From Nonomuraea glycinis (GTDB lineage Bacteria; Actinomycetota; Actinomycetes; Streptosporangiales; Streptosporangiaceae): a stretch of DNA of 64,000 bases. Under the pieces are notes generated by a model that worked only from the letters and a program-made list of their open reading frames with translations, had not been told where the DNA came from and made no database searches. Location of the stretch: contig NZ_BMNK01000012.1 of the NCBI RefSeq assembly GCF_014646515.1, forward strand, positions 186,001 through 250,000. Reading direction: 5' to 3'. Positions 7,642 to 16,298 of the stretch are shown here, piece after piece; the stretch's first letter is position 1; each line of letters opens with the position of its first letter. Position numbers and translations under genes: made by a program.

Positions 7642-7678
7642 CCTTGCATGGGTTGTTGTCAACCTGTGCGATGCAAGG
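7642..7678 (+). promoter_or_regulatory. Nested inverted repeat in the leader of the polysaccharide locus
   Basis: CCTTGCAT (7642-7649) pairs with ATGCAAGG (7671-7678), and inside it GGTTG (7651-7655) pairs with CAACC (7660-7664) around a 4-nt loop. The structure sits 44-80 nt before the first gene of the locus (start 7722). The surrounding 7460-7721 is clearly lower in GC than the rest of the window, as expected of a promoter/leader. It may be an operator or an RNA hairpin; neither is proven. Confidence 0.45.
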
Positions 7679-7721
7679 AACGTCATGTTAAAGCCGTGCA
7701 CGGATTTAACAGGGTGGTGCT

Positions 7722-9167
7722 ATGAGGGTGGAGTCCGCTGTCGTGCTCCTGGAGGCCGTGCCGCGTCATGCGTCGAGCATCTGGACGCGTGCGTACCTGC
7801 GCCTTCTGCTGGGCGGCGACACGGCCTGCGTGCTGCTCGCCTGTGTGTGCGTGCTCGGCGTCCGGCTGCTGTACGGGATCTACATCCCGTTGGCCGAGTT
7901 TCTCCTGGGCCTCGGCCTGGTGCTCGCCTGGCCGCTCGCGCTCATGCTCGGCGGCGCCTACCACCAGCGCGCGAACGGCGAGGGCACCGAGGAGTTCAAG
8001 GCGGTCTTCAACGGCGGGGCGGGACTGATGGCCGCCGTCGCCATCGGCGCCTATGCCACGCAGACCGCTATCGCGCGGAGTTTCGTGATGGCGATGCTGC
8101 CCCTGGCGCTCCTGGCCACCCTTTACTACCGCTACAAGATGCGTAAACGACTGCACCGCAGGAGAGCGGCCGGCGAATATCTGCGCCAGGTCATCGCGGT
8201 CGGGCACCGGGAATCGGTTCTCGACCTGGTGATGCAGTTCCGCCGCCAGCCGTACCACGGGATGCGGGTGGTGGGAGCGTGCCTGCCGCCGGACGGGATG
8301 GACGCCGACCTGGACGGGATCGAGGTCCTGGGCACCTTCGACGACGTCGCCGACGTGGTGGAGCGGACCCGCGCGGACGCCGTGGCGGTGCTGGCCTGCC
8401 CGGAGCTCGACGGGGCGGCGCTGCGCCGGCTCGCCTGGAGCCTGGAGACCGACCGGACCGACCTGTTCGTGGCTCCTGCCCTGATGGACGTGGCCGGTCC
8501 GCGCATCAGCATCCGCCCGGTGGCCGGGATGCCGTTGCTGCACGTCGAGCATCCGGAGTTCGGCGGCGTCCGGCGGTTCGTCAAGACCGTGTTCGACCGG
8601 CTGGTCGCCGTTACGGCGCTGCTCGTGCTGGCGCTGCCGCTGCTGGCGATCGTGGCGCTGATCCGGCTCACCAGCCCGGGGCCCGCGCTGTTCCGCCAGA
8701 CGCGCGTCGGCAGGGAGGGGCGGCCGTTCCCGCTGGTGAAGTTCCGCACCATGGTGGTGGACGCCGAACGGCTCAAGGGGGCGCTGGCCGAGTCGAACGA
8801 GTTCGACGGCGTGCTGTTCAAGATGCGGAACGATCCACGGATCACCCGGGTGGGCGCCTACCTGCGCCGCTACTCGCTGGACGAGCTGCCCCAGCTGCTC
8901 AACGTCGTCCGCGGCGAGATGTCGCTGGTCGGCCCCCGGCCGCCGCTGCCGGAGGAGGTCGCTCAATACCGCACCGACGTGCGCCGCCGCCTGGTCGTCA
9001 AGCCCGGCATGACCGGGCTCTGGCAGGTGAGCGGCCGCTCCGACCTCACCTGGGACGAGTCCGTACGCCTCGACCTGCGGTATGTGGAGAACTGGTCGCT
9101 CATCCTCGACCTGCAGATCCTCTGGAAGACCTGGTCCGTCGTGACCCGTGGCGAAGGGGCTTACTGA
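7722..9167 (+). CDS. Polyprenyl-phosphate sugar-1-phosphate transferase (WbaP/CpsE type), initiates the repeat unit
   Basis: A 481-residue membrane enzyme that starts polysaccharide assembly by moving a sugar-1-phosphate from a nucleotide sugar to undecaprenyl (polyprenyl) phosphate. The first ~145 residues hold four to five membrane helices. A Rossmann-like region (CoA_binding_3 type) follows at ~150-280. The catalytic domain is at ~285-481, with the family signatures KFRTMVVDAERL, SLDELPQLLNVVRGEMSLVG, PRPPLPEE and KPGMTGLWQVSGRS. It is the first gene after a long AT-richer leader and is 2 nt from rmlA, so it probably leads the operon. The donor could be Glc, Gal or a HexNAc, which sequence alone does not fix. 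Confidence 0.92.
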   Translation: MRVESAVVLLEAVPRHASSIWTRAYLRLLLGGDTACVLLACVCVLGVRLLYGIYIPLAEFLLGLGLVLAWPLALMLGGAYHQRANGEGTEEFKAVFNGGAGLMAAVAIGAYATQTAIARSFVMAMLPLALLATLYYRYKMRKRLHRRRAAGEYLRQVIAVGHRESVLDLVMQFRRQPYHGMRVVGACLPPDGMDADLDGIEVLGTFDDVADVVERTRADAVAVLACPELDGAALRRLAWSLETDRTDLFVAPALMDVAGPRISIRPVAGMPLLHVEHPEFGGVRRFVKTVFDRLVAVTALLVLALPLLAIVALIRLTSPGPALFRQTRVGREGRPFPLVKFRTMVVDAERLKGALAESNEFDGVLFKMRNDPRITRVGAYLRRYSLDELPQLLNVVRGEMSLVGPRPPLPEEVAQYRTDVRRRLVVKPGMTGLWQVSGRSDLTWDESVRLDLRYVENWSLILDLQILWKTWSVVTRGEGAY

Positions 9168-9169
9168 CG

Positions 9170-10237
9170 GTGAAAGCACTCGTGCTCGCCGGGGGATCGG
9201 GCACACGGCTACGACCCATCACGCACACCTCGGCCAAGCAGCTCGTCCCCGTCGCGAACAAGCCGGTGCTCTTCTACGGCCTGGAGGCGATCGCGGCCGC
9301 CGGGATCAGGGAGGCCGGCCTGGTGGTGGGGGACACGCAGGCCGAGATCGAGGCGGCGGTCGGCGACGGCTCGGCGTTCGGGCTGGAGGTGACCTACCTG
9401 CGCCAGCAGGCGCCGCTCGGGCTGGCGCACGGCGTGCTGATCGCCCGCGACTACCTCGGTGACGAGGACTTCGTCATGTATCTCGGGGACAACTTCGTGG
9501 TGGGCGGCATCGGGGACGTCGTGGCGCGCTTCACGCGGGAGCGGCCCGCCGCGCAGATCATGCTCACCAAGGTCGGCGACCCCGGCCAGTTCGGGGTCGC
9601 CGAGCTCGACGCGCAGGGCCGCGTCATCGGCCTGGAGGAGAAGCCGGCCCGGCCCAAGAGCGATCTGGCGCTGGTCGGCGTCTATCTCTTCAGCCCTGCC
9701 GTGCACGCGGCGGTGGCCGAGCTCAAGCCGTCGTGGCGGGGCGAGCTGGAGATCACCGACGCCCTGCAGTGGCTGCTGGAGGCGGGCCTGCGGGTGGAAT
9801 CCTCGGTGATCACCGGCTACTGGAAGGACACCGGCAACGTGACCGACATGCTGGAGGTCAACCGGATGGTGCTGGAGCGGTTGGACACCGGCACGTTCGG
9901 GCAGGTGGACGACGCCAGCGCGCTGATCGGCCGGGTCCTGGTGGAGCCGGGCGCCGTGGTCGAGCGCTCGCGCCTGGTCGGCCCGGCGATCATCGGCGCG
10001 GGCGCGGTCATCCGCGACAGCTACATCGGCCCGTACACCTCGATCGGCGCGGACTGCGCCATCACGGGCAGCGAGATCGAATACTCCATCGTGCTGCCCA
10101 GGGCGTCCATCGCGGGCGTCGGCCGGATCGAGTCCTCTCTCATCGGTCACGACGTCGAGGTGACCCCGGCGCCGCACACTCCCAAAGCCCACCGACTCGT
10201 GCTGGGCGATCACAGCAAGGTGCAAATCAGCTCATGA
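9170..10237 (+). CDS. rmlA: Glucose-1-phosphate thymidylyltransferase, long form
   Basis: Makes dTDP-glucose from dTTP and glucose-1-phosphate, the first step toward dTDP-L-rhamnose. At 355 residues it is the long (StrD/RmlA-long) form with a C-terminal left-handed beta-helix domain (~240-355, repeats such as LVGPAIIGAGAVIRDSYIG). The nucleotidyl motif LAGGSGTRLRPIT is at 6-18, and YLGDNFVVGGI and FGVAELDAQGRV follow. Start GTG 9170 is 2 nt after the preceding stop; the open frame extends far upstream, but only as antisense-like sequence. It overlaps rmlB by ATGA. Confidence 0.93.
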   Translation: MKALVLAGGSGTRLRPITHTSAKQLVPVANKPVLFYGLEAIAAAGIREAGLVVGDTQAEIEAAVGDGSAFGLEVTYLRQQAPLGLAHGVLIARDYLGDEDFVMYLGDNFVVGGIGDVVARFTRERPAAQIMLTKVGDPGQFGVAELDAQGRVIGLEEKPARPKSDLALVGVYLFSPAVHAAVAELKPSWRGELEITDALQWLLEAGLRVESSVITGYWKDTGNVTDMLEVNRMVLERLDTGTFGQVDDASALIGRVLVEPGAVVERSRLVGPAIIGAGAVIRDSYIGPYTSIGADCAITGSEIEYSIVLPRASIAGVGRIESSLIGHDVEVTPAPHTPKAHRLVLGDHSKVQISS

Positions 10238-11163
10238 CGACGATTCTGGTCACTGGTGGCGCGGGCTTCATCGGCTCGCATTTCGTGCACGGCCTGCGGG
10301 ACGCGGAGGTGACGGTGCTCGACAAGCTCACCTACGCCGGCAACCGGGCCAACCTCGACGGGGTGCCGCACACGTTCGTGCACGGCGACATCTGCGACCC
10401 CGACCTGTTGCGCGAGGTGGTGCCCGGACACGACCTGGTGGTCAACTTCGCGGCCGAGTCGCACGTGGACCGGTCGATCGACGGGGCGGCGGAGTTCGTG
10501 CGCACGAACGTCCTGGGCACCCAGACGTTGCTGCAGGCCTGCCTCGACGCCGGGGTGCCGAAGGTCGTCCAGGTGTCGACCGACGAGGTGTACGGCTCGA
10601 TCGAAACCGGCTCCTGGAACGAGTCCGCCCCGCTCCGGCCCCGCTCGCCGTACGCGGCGGCCAAGGCCGGCGGGGATCTGATCGCGCGCTCGTACGCGAT
10701 CACGTACGGCCTGGACGTGTCGATCACCCGGTGCGGCAACAACTACGGCCCCCGGCAGTATCCCGAGAAGATCATCCCGCTGTTCGTCACGCGACTGCTG
10801 CGGGGCGAGAAGGTGCCGTTGTACGGCGACGGCGGCAACACGCGTGACTGGGTCCACGTCGAGGACCATTGCGCGGGCATCCGGCTGGTGGCCGCGCAGG
10901 GCCTGCCGGGCGACGTCTACCACATCGCGGGCACCGCGGAGCTGACGAACAACGAGCTGACCGGACGCCTGCTGGAGGCGTGCGGCCGGGGCTGGGACCT
11001 GGTGGAGCAGGTCGAGGACCGTAAGGGCCACGACCGCCGTTACTCCCTCGACGACGGCAGGCTGCGCGCGCTCGGCTACGAGCCGCGGGTGAGCTTCGAG
11101 CAGGGGCTGAAGGAGACCGTCCGGTGGTACGCGGAGCACCCTGACTGGTGGGCCGGCCTATGA
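10234..11163 (+). CDS. rmlB: dTDP-glucose 4,6-dehydratase
   Basis: An NAD-dependent extended SDR that converts dTDP-glucose to dTDP-4-keto-6-deoxyglucose. The NAD loop GGAGFIGS is at 8-15, the substrate motif FAAESHVDRSID near 74-85, the catalytic STDEVYG (Asp/Glu pair) near 118-124 and Y-A-A-A-K near 144-148, followed by RCGNNYGPRQYPEKIIPLF. At 309 residues it is slightly short but complete. It is coupled to rmlA and rmlD by 4-nt ATGA overlaps. Confidence 0.95.
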   Translation: MTTILVTGGAGFIGSHFVHGLRDAEVTVLDKLTYAGNRANLDGVPHTFVHGDICDPDLLREVVPGHDLVVNFAAESHVDRSIDGAAEFVRTNVLGTQTLLQACLDAGVPKVVQVSTDEVYGSIETGSWNESAPLRPRSPYAAAKAGGDLIARSYAITYGLDVSITRCGNNYGPRQYPEKIIPLFVTRLLRGEKVPLYGDGGNTRDWVHVEDHCAGIRLVAAQGLPGDVYHIAGTAELTNNELTGRLLEACGRGWDLVEQVEDRKGHDRRYSLDDGRLRALGYEPRVSFEQGLKETVRWYAEHPDWWAGL

Positions 11164-12023
11164 GGTGGCTCATCACCGGCGGCGGCATGCTGGCCGCCGA
11201 CGTCAGGGCGGCGCTGACCGGCGAGCCCGTGCTCGCGCTCCGCAGGTCCGAGCTGGACCTGTGCGACGGCCGGGCGGTGCGCGACGCCGTCCTCGGCCAC
11301 CGGCCCCAGGTCGTGATCAACTGTGCCGCCTGGACGGCGGTGGACGCGGCGGAGACCTGCGAGGCAGAGGCGCTGGAGATCAACGGTCACGCGGTGCGCC
11401 CGCTGGCGCAGGTGTGCCGCCGGGCAGGCGCGCGCCTGGTGCACCTGTCCACCGACTACGTCTTCGACGGCGAGAGCGGCCGGCCGTACCACGAGGACTC
11501 GCCCACCGGGCCGGTCAACGCCTACGGCCGGACCAAGCTCGCCGGGGAGCGCGCGGCTCTGGAGCAGGGCCACTACGTGGTGCGCACCGCCTGGCTGTAC
11601 GGCGCGGGCGGGCCGAACTTCGTCCGCACCATGATCGAGCTGGCCGGTACGCGCCCCACCGTGGACGTGGTGGACGACCAGCGCGGCCAGCCCACCTGGT
11701 CCGCGGACCTGGCCGCCTTCCTGGTCAGGCTGGCGCGCTCCGGCCTGCCGCCGGGGGTCTATCACGGCACCAGCGCGGGGGAGACCACCTGGCACGGGCT
11801 GGCCACCGAGGTCTTTAAGCTGCTCGGCGCCGATCCCGGCCGGGTGCGCCCGGTGCCCGGTACGGCCTTCCCGCGCCCGGCCCGGCGGCCCGCCAGCGGC
11901 GTGCTGGCCTGCACCCGATGCGAGCCGATCCGCCACTGGCGCGAGGCCCTGCACGCCGCCTGGCCGACGCTGAGTGGGCTTGCGGTGGGTGGGGAGGTGG
12001 GGCGTCAGTGGGGGGTCGTGTAG
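11160..12023 (+). CDS. rmlD: dTDP-4-dehydrorhamnose reductase
   Basis: The last step of dTDP-L-rhamnose synthesis: NAD(P)H reduction of dTDP-4-keto-L-rhamnose. This 287-residue SDR shows GGGMLAADV at the N-terminus (variant dinucleotide loop), VINCAAWTAVDAAE, LSTDYVFDG, YGRTKLAGE (catalytic Tyr/Lys) and RTAWLYGAGG. It overlaps rmlB by ATGA. Its 3' end overlaps the convergent rmlC by 19 nt, an unusual layout since rmlC is normally in the same operon direction. Confidence 0.93.
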   Translation: MRWLITGGGMLAADVRAALTGEPVLALRRSELDLCDGRAVRDAVLGHRPQVVINCAAWTAVDAAETCEAEALEINGHAVRPLAQVCRRAGARLVHLSTDYVFDGESGRPYHEDSPTGPVNAYGRTKLAGERAALEQGHYVVRTAWLYGAGGPNFVRTMIELAGTRPTVDVVDDQRGQPTWSADLAAFLVRLARSGLPPGVYHGTSAGETTWHGLATEVFKLLGADPGRVRPVPGTAFPRPARRPASGVLACTRCEPIRHWREALHAAWPTLSGLAVGGEVGRQWGVV

Positions 12024-12583
12024 AAGCGCAGGCAGGCGTCGTAGTCCGGCAGCAGCCCGGCGGCGAGGGCGGCCTGGAGGGTGGGCGCGGTGGCGTCCTT
12101 GTCGGACAGCACCGGCTCGACGTCCCCCGGCCAGGCGATGCCGAGATCCGGGTCGAGCGGGTGCACGCCGTGCTCGCGGGCCGGATTGTAGGGCCGCGAG
12201 CACAGGTAGACGACCGTGGCCCGCTCGCTGAGCGCCATGAACGCGTGCCCGAGCCCTTCGGCGATCAGCACGGCCCGGTGCGCCTGGTCGTCCAGCGGCA
12301 CCGCCTCCCACCGGCCGAACGTGGGCGAGCCGGCGCGCAGGTCCACGACCACGTCCATGACGCTCCCGTACGCGCACATGACGTATTTGGCCTGGCCGGG
12401 AGGGACGTCGGCGAAGTGCACGCCGCGCAGCACCCCCCGTAGCGAGACCGAGCTGTTGACCTGCGCGAGGTCGAACCCGTGGGGCAGGTCGGCGGCCCGG
12501 AAGGCCTCGTGGAAGGCGCCACGGGGGTCGGTGTGGACGCGTGGGGTGTGACACCACGCGCCCTCGATGCCGAGGGGATCCAT
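12005..12583 (-). CDS. rmlC: dTDP-4-dehydrorhamnose 3,5-epimerase
   Basis: A cupin epimerase that converts dTDP-4-keto-6-deoxyglucose to dTDP-4-keto-L-rhamnose. The catalytic His lies in LRGVLRGVHFADVPPGQ, and the catalytic Tyr in YLCSRPYNPAREHGV, a stretch very like the mycobacterial enzyme; DPDLGIAWPGD closes the active site. About 192 residues. ATG 12583 (MDPLGIEGAW) is preferred to GTG 12592, although neither has a strong ribosome site. It is encoded opposite to rmlABD, divergent from the methyltransferase with a ~60-bp shared promoter gap. Confidence 0.92.
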   Translation of the reverse strand: MDPLGIEGAWCHTPRVHTDPRGAFHEAFRAADLPHGFDLAQVNSSVSLRGVLRGVHFADVPPGQAKYVMCAYGSVMDVVVDLRAGSPTFGRWEAVPLDDQAHRAVLIAEGLGHAFMALSERATVVYLCSRPYNPAREHGVHPLDPDLGIAWPGDVEPVLSDKDATAPTLQAALAAGLLPDYDACLRFYTTPH

Positions 12584-12644
12584 GCCGCGCACAGTAACGA
12601 CAGAGCGTGCCGGAGCGAAATATCAACTTGTCTGGAGTGTGTGA

Positions 12645-13847
12645 ATGACGATCTGCCGGCTGTGCGGCTCGGGCGATCTGGCCTCGGTGGTGGACCTGGG
12701 GGCCACGCCGCCCTGCGAGCGGTTCCTCACCGCGGCCGGGCTCGACGAGCCGGAGGTCGCCTACCCGCTGCATCTGCGCGTGTGCACCTCGTGCTGGCTG
12801 GCACAACTCCCGCCGCTGATCACCCCTGAGGACACCTTCACCGACTACGCCTACTTCTCCTCCTACTCCACCTCCTGGGTGGAGCACGCGCGGACGTTCG
12901 TGGCCGGGCTGCGGCTGGGGCGGGACGCGTTCGTGGTGGAGGTGGCCAGCAATGACGGCTACCTGCTGCGGCACGTCGTCGAACGGGGCGTGCGGTGCCT
13001 GGGGATCGAGCCGTCGGTGAACGTGGGCGCGGCGGCCAGGCGGCAGGGGGTGCCCACGCTGACGGCCTTCCTCACCCCGGAGACGGCCCGCGCGGTGGCG
13101 GCGGAGCACGGCAGGGCGGACCACGTGGTGGCCAACAACGTCTACGCGCACATCCCGGACGTGGTCGGCTTCACCGAGGGGCTGCGCACGCTGGTGGCCG
13201 ACGACGGGTGGGTCACCATCGAGGTGCAGCACCTGCTCACGCTGATCGAGCAGAACCAGTACGACACCATCTACCACGAGCACTTCCAGTACTACACGGT
13301 CGCCTCGGCCCAGCGGGCGCTGGCCGCGGGCGGGCTGACGCTGGTGGACGTCGAGCTGCTGCCGACCCATGGCGGTTCGATCCGGCTGTGGGCGCGGCCG
13401 TCGGGCACGCCGACCCAGCGGGTGCTCGACGTGCTGGCCCTGGAGAAGGCCGCCGGGCTGCACGAGATCTCCGGCTACATCGACTTCGCGGCCCGGGTCG
13501 CCAAGGTCCGGCGGGACCTGCTCGGCTTCCTGGTCCGGGCGGCCGAACAGGGCCGCACCGTGGTGGGCTACGGGGCGCCCGGCAAGGGCAACACGCTGCT
13601 CAACCATTGCGGCGTCCGGCCCGACCTGCTCGCCTACACGGTGGACCGCAACCCGTACAAGCACGGCAGGTTCACCCCCGGCGCCCGCATCCCGGTCCTG
13701 GAGCCGGCCCGGATCGCGGCCGACCGGCCGGACTATGTCCTGGTCCTGCCCTGGAACCTGCGGGACGAGCTGATCGGCCAGCTGTCCTACGTCCATGAGT
13801 GGGGCGGCCGGCTGGTCTTCCCCATCCCTTACCTGGAGGTCGTGTGA
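12645..13847 (+). CDS. SAM-dependent sugar C-methyltransferase (NovU/TylC3-like)
   Basis: A 400-residue three-domain enzyme of the family that C-methylates nucleotide-activated keto-sugars. The N-terminal zinc-type motif CRLCG is at residues 4-8 with a partner CTSCW near 49-53. The SAM domain contains VVEVASNDGYLLRHV. The family hallmark YHEHFQYYTV follows near 210, and a C-terminal Rossmann-like domain contains VGYGAPGKGNTLLNHCG. It implies a branched-chain sugar in the polymer. It starts the tailoring sub-operon and overlaps the next gene by GTGA. The exact substrate is unknown. Confidence 0.88.
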   Translation: MTICRLCGSGDLASVVDLGATPPCERFLTAAGLDEPEVAYPLHLRVCTSCWLAQLPPLITPEDTFTDYAYFSSYSTSWVEHARTFVAGLRLGRDAFVVEVASNDGYLLRHVVERGVRCLGIEPSVNVGAAARRQGVPTLTAFLTPETARAVAAEHGRADHVVANNVYAHIPDVVGFTEGLRTLVADDGWVTIEVQHLLTLIEQNQYDTIYHEHFQYYTVASAQRALAAGGLTLVDVELLPTHGGSIRLWARPSGTPTQRVLDVLALEKAAGLHEISGYIDFAARVAKVRRDLLGFLVRAAEQGRTVVGYGAPGKGNTLLNHCGVRPDLLAYTVDRNPYKHGRFTPGARIPVLEPARIAADRPDYVLVLPWNLRDELIGQLSYVHEWGGRLVFPIPYLEVV

Positions 13848-14623
13848 AGGTCGTCCTCTTCTGCGGGGGCTTCGGCACGCGGATGCGCAGCGGCGCGCCC
13901 GGGGACGCGCCCAAGCCCATGCAGCTCGTCGGCCCGAGGCCGCTGATCTGGCATGTCATGCGCTACTACGCGCACTTCGGGCACAAGGAGTTCGTGCTCT
14001 GTCTCGGTTACGGCGCGCATCAGATCAAGGACTTCTTCCTCAGGTACGAGGAGACCGCGTCCAACGACTTCGTGCTGCGGGGCGGCCAGGTGGAGCTGCT
14101 GGCCAACGACATCTCCGACTGGACGATCTCGTTCGTGCACACCGGCGTGGAGGCGTCGATCGGCGAGCGGCTGCGCCGTGTCCGCGACCACCTCGACGGT
14201 GACGAGATCTTCCTGGCCAACTACGCCGACGTGCTCAGCGACGCGCCCCTGCCGGACATGATCGACCGGCTGGCCGGGGCGGACGCGGGCGGCTCCCTGA
14301 TGGTGGTCCCGCCGCCCGGCACCTTCCACTGCGTCGAGGTGGCCGACGGCGGCCTGGTCGGCCAGATCACCGCGGTGGCCGAGATGCCGTTATGGGTGAA
14401 CGGCGGCTACTTCGTGCTCCGCCAGGAGATCTTCGACCACATCCCCGAAGGCGGCGACCTGCTCGTGGACGGCTGCAGAGAGCTCGCCAAGCGCGGCCGG
14501 CTGCTCGCCTACCCCTACCGGGGCTACTGGCGGCCCACCGACACCGTGAACCAGCGGGTGGAGCTGGACCGCGCCTACGCGCGCGGCGAGCGGCCGTGGG
14601 CGCTGTGGGAGCCCGCCGCATGA
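13844..14623 (+). CDS. Sugar-1-phosphate nucleotidyltransferase, cytidylyltransferase-like (RfbF-related)
   Basis: A 259-residue nucleotidyltransferase with FCGGFGTRMRSG at the N-terminus (G-G-x-G-T-R-M variant typical of glucose-1-phosphate cytidylyltransferases), PKPMQLVGPRPLIWHVMRYY, LANYADVLSD for the metal-binding Asp, and GYWRPTDTVNQR near the end, as in RfbF. It would supply a CDP- or other NDP-sugar for the tailoring enzymes around it. It overlaps both neighbours (GTGA, ATGA). A TTA codon is at 14390-14392. Nucleotide specificity is inference. Confidence 0.8.
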   Translation: MKVVLFCGGFGTRMRSGAPGDAPKPMQLVGPRPLIWHVMRYYAHFGHKEFVLCLGYGAHQIKDFFLRYEETASNDFVLRGGQVELLANDISDWTISFVHTGVEASIGERLRRVRDHLDGDEIFLANYADVLSDAPLPDMIDRLAGADAGGSLMVVPPPGTFHCVEVADGGLVGQITAVAEMPLWVNGGYFVLRQEIFDHIPEGGDLLVDGCRELAKRGRLLAYPYRGYWRPTDTVNQRVELDRAYARGERPWALWEPAA

Positions 14624-15273
14624 TGATCGACCTGCTGCCCAGCGGACTGAGCAGGATCGCCGCCGTGGCCGCGCACTGCGACGACCTGGCGATCGGCGCC
14701 GGCGGCACCCTGCTGACCCTGTGCACGGCCCACCCCGGCGTCCGGGTGGACGCCCTGGTGCTGTCGGGTGCCGGGTCCGAGCGTGAGGCGGAGGAACGGG
14801 CCGCGCTGGCCGCCTTCTGCCCCGGCGCGGACCTGCGCGTCACCGTGGGCAAGCTGCCCGACGGGCGGCTGCCCGCGCACTGGGACCAGGCCAAGCAGGC
14901 GGTGGAGGACCTGCGCCTGCGCTGCGTGCCCGACCTGATCCTGGCGCCGCACGCCGGCGACGCCCACCAGGACCACCGGGGGCTCGCCGAGCTGGTGCCC
15001 ACGGTCTTCCGCGACCACCTCACGCTGGGCTACGAGATCGCCAAGTGGGACGGCGACCTCGGCCGCCCCAACGCCTACCAGCCGCTCGACCTGGCCATCG
15101 CCGAGCGCAAGGTCGCCCTGCTGTGGGAGCACTACCCGTCGCAGCGACGGCGTCCCTGGTTCGACCGGGAGGCGTTCCTCGGGCTCGCCAGGATCCGCGG
15201 CATCGAATGTCACGCGCGCTACGCCGAGGCCTTCTACGCCCGCAAGTTCATCATCGATCTGACTGGAGGCTGA
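14620..15273 (+). CDS. PIG-L family deacetylase
   Basis: A 217-residue LmbE/PIG-L-type zinc hydrolase expected to remove an N-acetyl group from a sugar or sugar conjugate. The metal motif appears as AAHCDDLAIGAGGTL, where the usual HPDD is HCDD, and the second metal motif as HAGDAHQDHRGLAEL. It is in a chain of overlapping genes (ATGA with the nucleotidyltransferase; 5 nt to the SDR). The family acts on GlcNAc-type substrates, so an amino-sugar residue or intermediate in this pathway is likely. Confidence 0.87.
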   Translation: MMIDLLPSGLSRIAAVAAHCDDLAIGAGGTLLTLCTAHPGVRVDALVLSGAGSEREAEERAALAAFCPGADLRVTVGKLPDGRLPAHWDQAKQAVEDLRLRCVPDLILAPHAGDAHQDHRGLAELVPTVFRDHLTLGYEIAKWDGDLGRPNAYQPLDLAIAERKVALLWEHYPSQRRRPWFDREAFLGLARIRGIECHARYAEAFYARKFIIDLTGG

Positions 15274-15278
15274 TCGAC

Positions 15279-16298
15279 ATGCGCGTTCTCCTCACCGGGC
15301 ACCAGGGCTACCTGGGCTCCGTGCTGGCGCCGGTGCTCGCCGTGGCCGGACACGAGGTGATCGGCCTGGACAGCGGGCTGTTCGCCGACTGCGTGCTCGG
15401 GCCGGCGCCGGCCGATCCGCCGGGGCATCGGGTGGACCTGCGCGAGGTGCCGGCGGCCCTGCTGGAGGGGGTCGACGCGGTGGTGCATCTGGCCGCGCTG
15501 TCGAACGACCCGCTGGGCTCGCTGGCCCCCGACCTGACCTACGCCATCAACCACCACGCCTCGGTCCGGCTGGCGCGACTGGCCCGCGAGGCGGGCGTGC
15601 GCCGCTTTCTGTACGCCTCCACCTGCTCGGTGTACGGCGCGTCCGGGGGCGACGAACTGCTCGGCGAGGACGCCCCGTTACGGCCGGTGACCCCGTACGC
15701 GGTGTCCAAGGTCCGGGTGGAGGACGACCTGGTCGAGCTGGCCGACGACGACTTCTCCCCGGTGTTCCTGCGCAACGCCACCGCGTTCGGGTTCTCGCCG
15801 CGGCTGCGGGCCGACATCGTGCTGAACAACCTGGTCGGGCACGCCCACCTGACCGGCCAGGTGCGGGTGCTGTCGGACGGCACGCCGTGGCGGCCGCTGG
15901 TGCACGCGGCCGACATCGCCGACGCCTTCGCCGCCACGCTGGCCGCGCCGCGCGAGGCCGTGCACGCCAGGGCGTTCAACGTCGGCTGGGAGCAGAACAA
16001 CCTGACGGTCGCCGAGATCGCCGCGCACGTCGTGGAGGCGGTGCCCGGCTCCGAGGTGGTGATCACCGGTGAGACGGGGGCGGATCCGCGGTCGTACAAG
16101 GTGGATTTCTCCCGCATCAGGGCCGCGCTGCCGGGCTTTCACGCCCGGTGGACGGTGAAGGCGGGGGCGGTCGAGCTGGCGGAGGCCTATCGGGACTACG
16201 GGCTGGGCGGGCGCGACTTCGAGCGGCGGTTCACCAGGCTGGCGCGGCTCGCCGACCTGCGCGCGGCCGGCACGGTCTCGGCGGAGCTGCGGACGTGA
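15279..16298 (+). CDS. NAD-dependent epimerase/dehydratase (extended SDR)
   Basis: A 339-residue extended SDR acting on a nucleotide sugar. GHQGYLGS forms the dinucleotide loop at 7-14, and VVHLAALSNDPLG, YASTCSVYGASG and the catalytic YAVSK follow in order; RNATAFGFSPRLRADIVLNN is typical of sugar 4-epimerases/dehydratases of this type. GGAGG precedes the ATG at good spacing. The next gene begins inside its stop (GTGA). A TTA codon occurs near 15677. The exact reaction (4-epimerase, dehydratase or reductase) is not determined. Confidence 0.85.
   Translation: MRVLLTGHQGYLGSVLAPVLAVAGHEVIGLDSGLFADCVLGPAPADPPGHRVDLREVPAALLEGVDAVVHLAALSNDPLGSLAPDLTYAINHHASVRLARLAREAGVRRFLYASTCSVYGASGGDELLGEDAPLRPVTPYAVSKVRVEDDLVELADDDFSPVFLRNATAFGFSPRLRADIVLNNLVGHAHLTGQVRVLSDGTPWRPLVHAADIADAFAATLAAPREAVHARAFNVGWEQNNLTVAEIAAHVVEAVPGSEVVITGETGADPRSYKVDFSRIRAALPGFHARWTVKAGAVELAEAYRDYGLGGRDFERRFTRLARLADLRAAGTVSAELRT

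Noticed and set aside
8279..9169. Upstream extension of the rmlA reading frame through the sugar-phosphate transferase gene
   Set aside because: The extension is out-of-frame shadow of a clear gene; the nucleotidyltransferase motif starts at GTG 9170 with normal family length.
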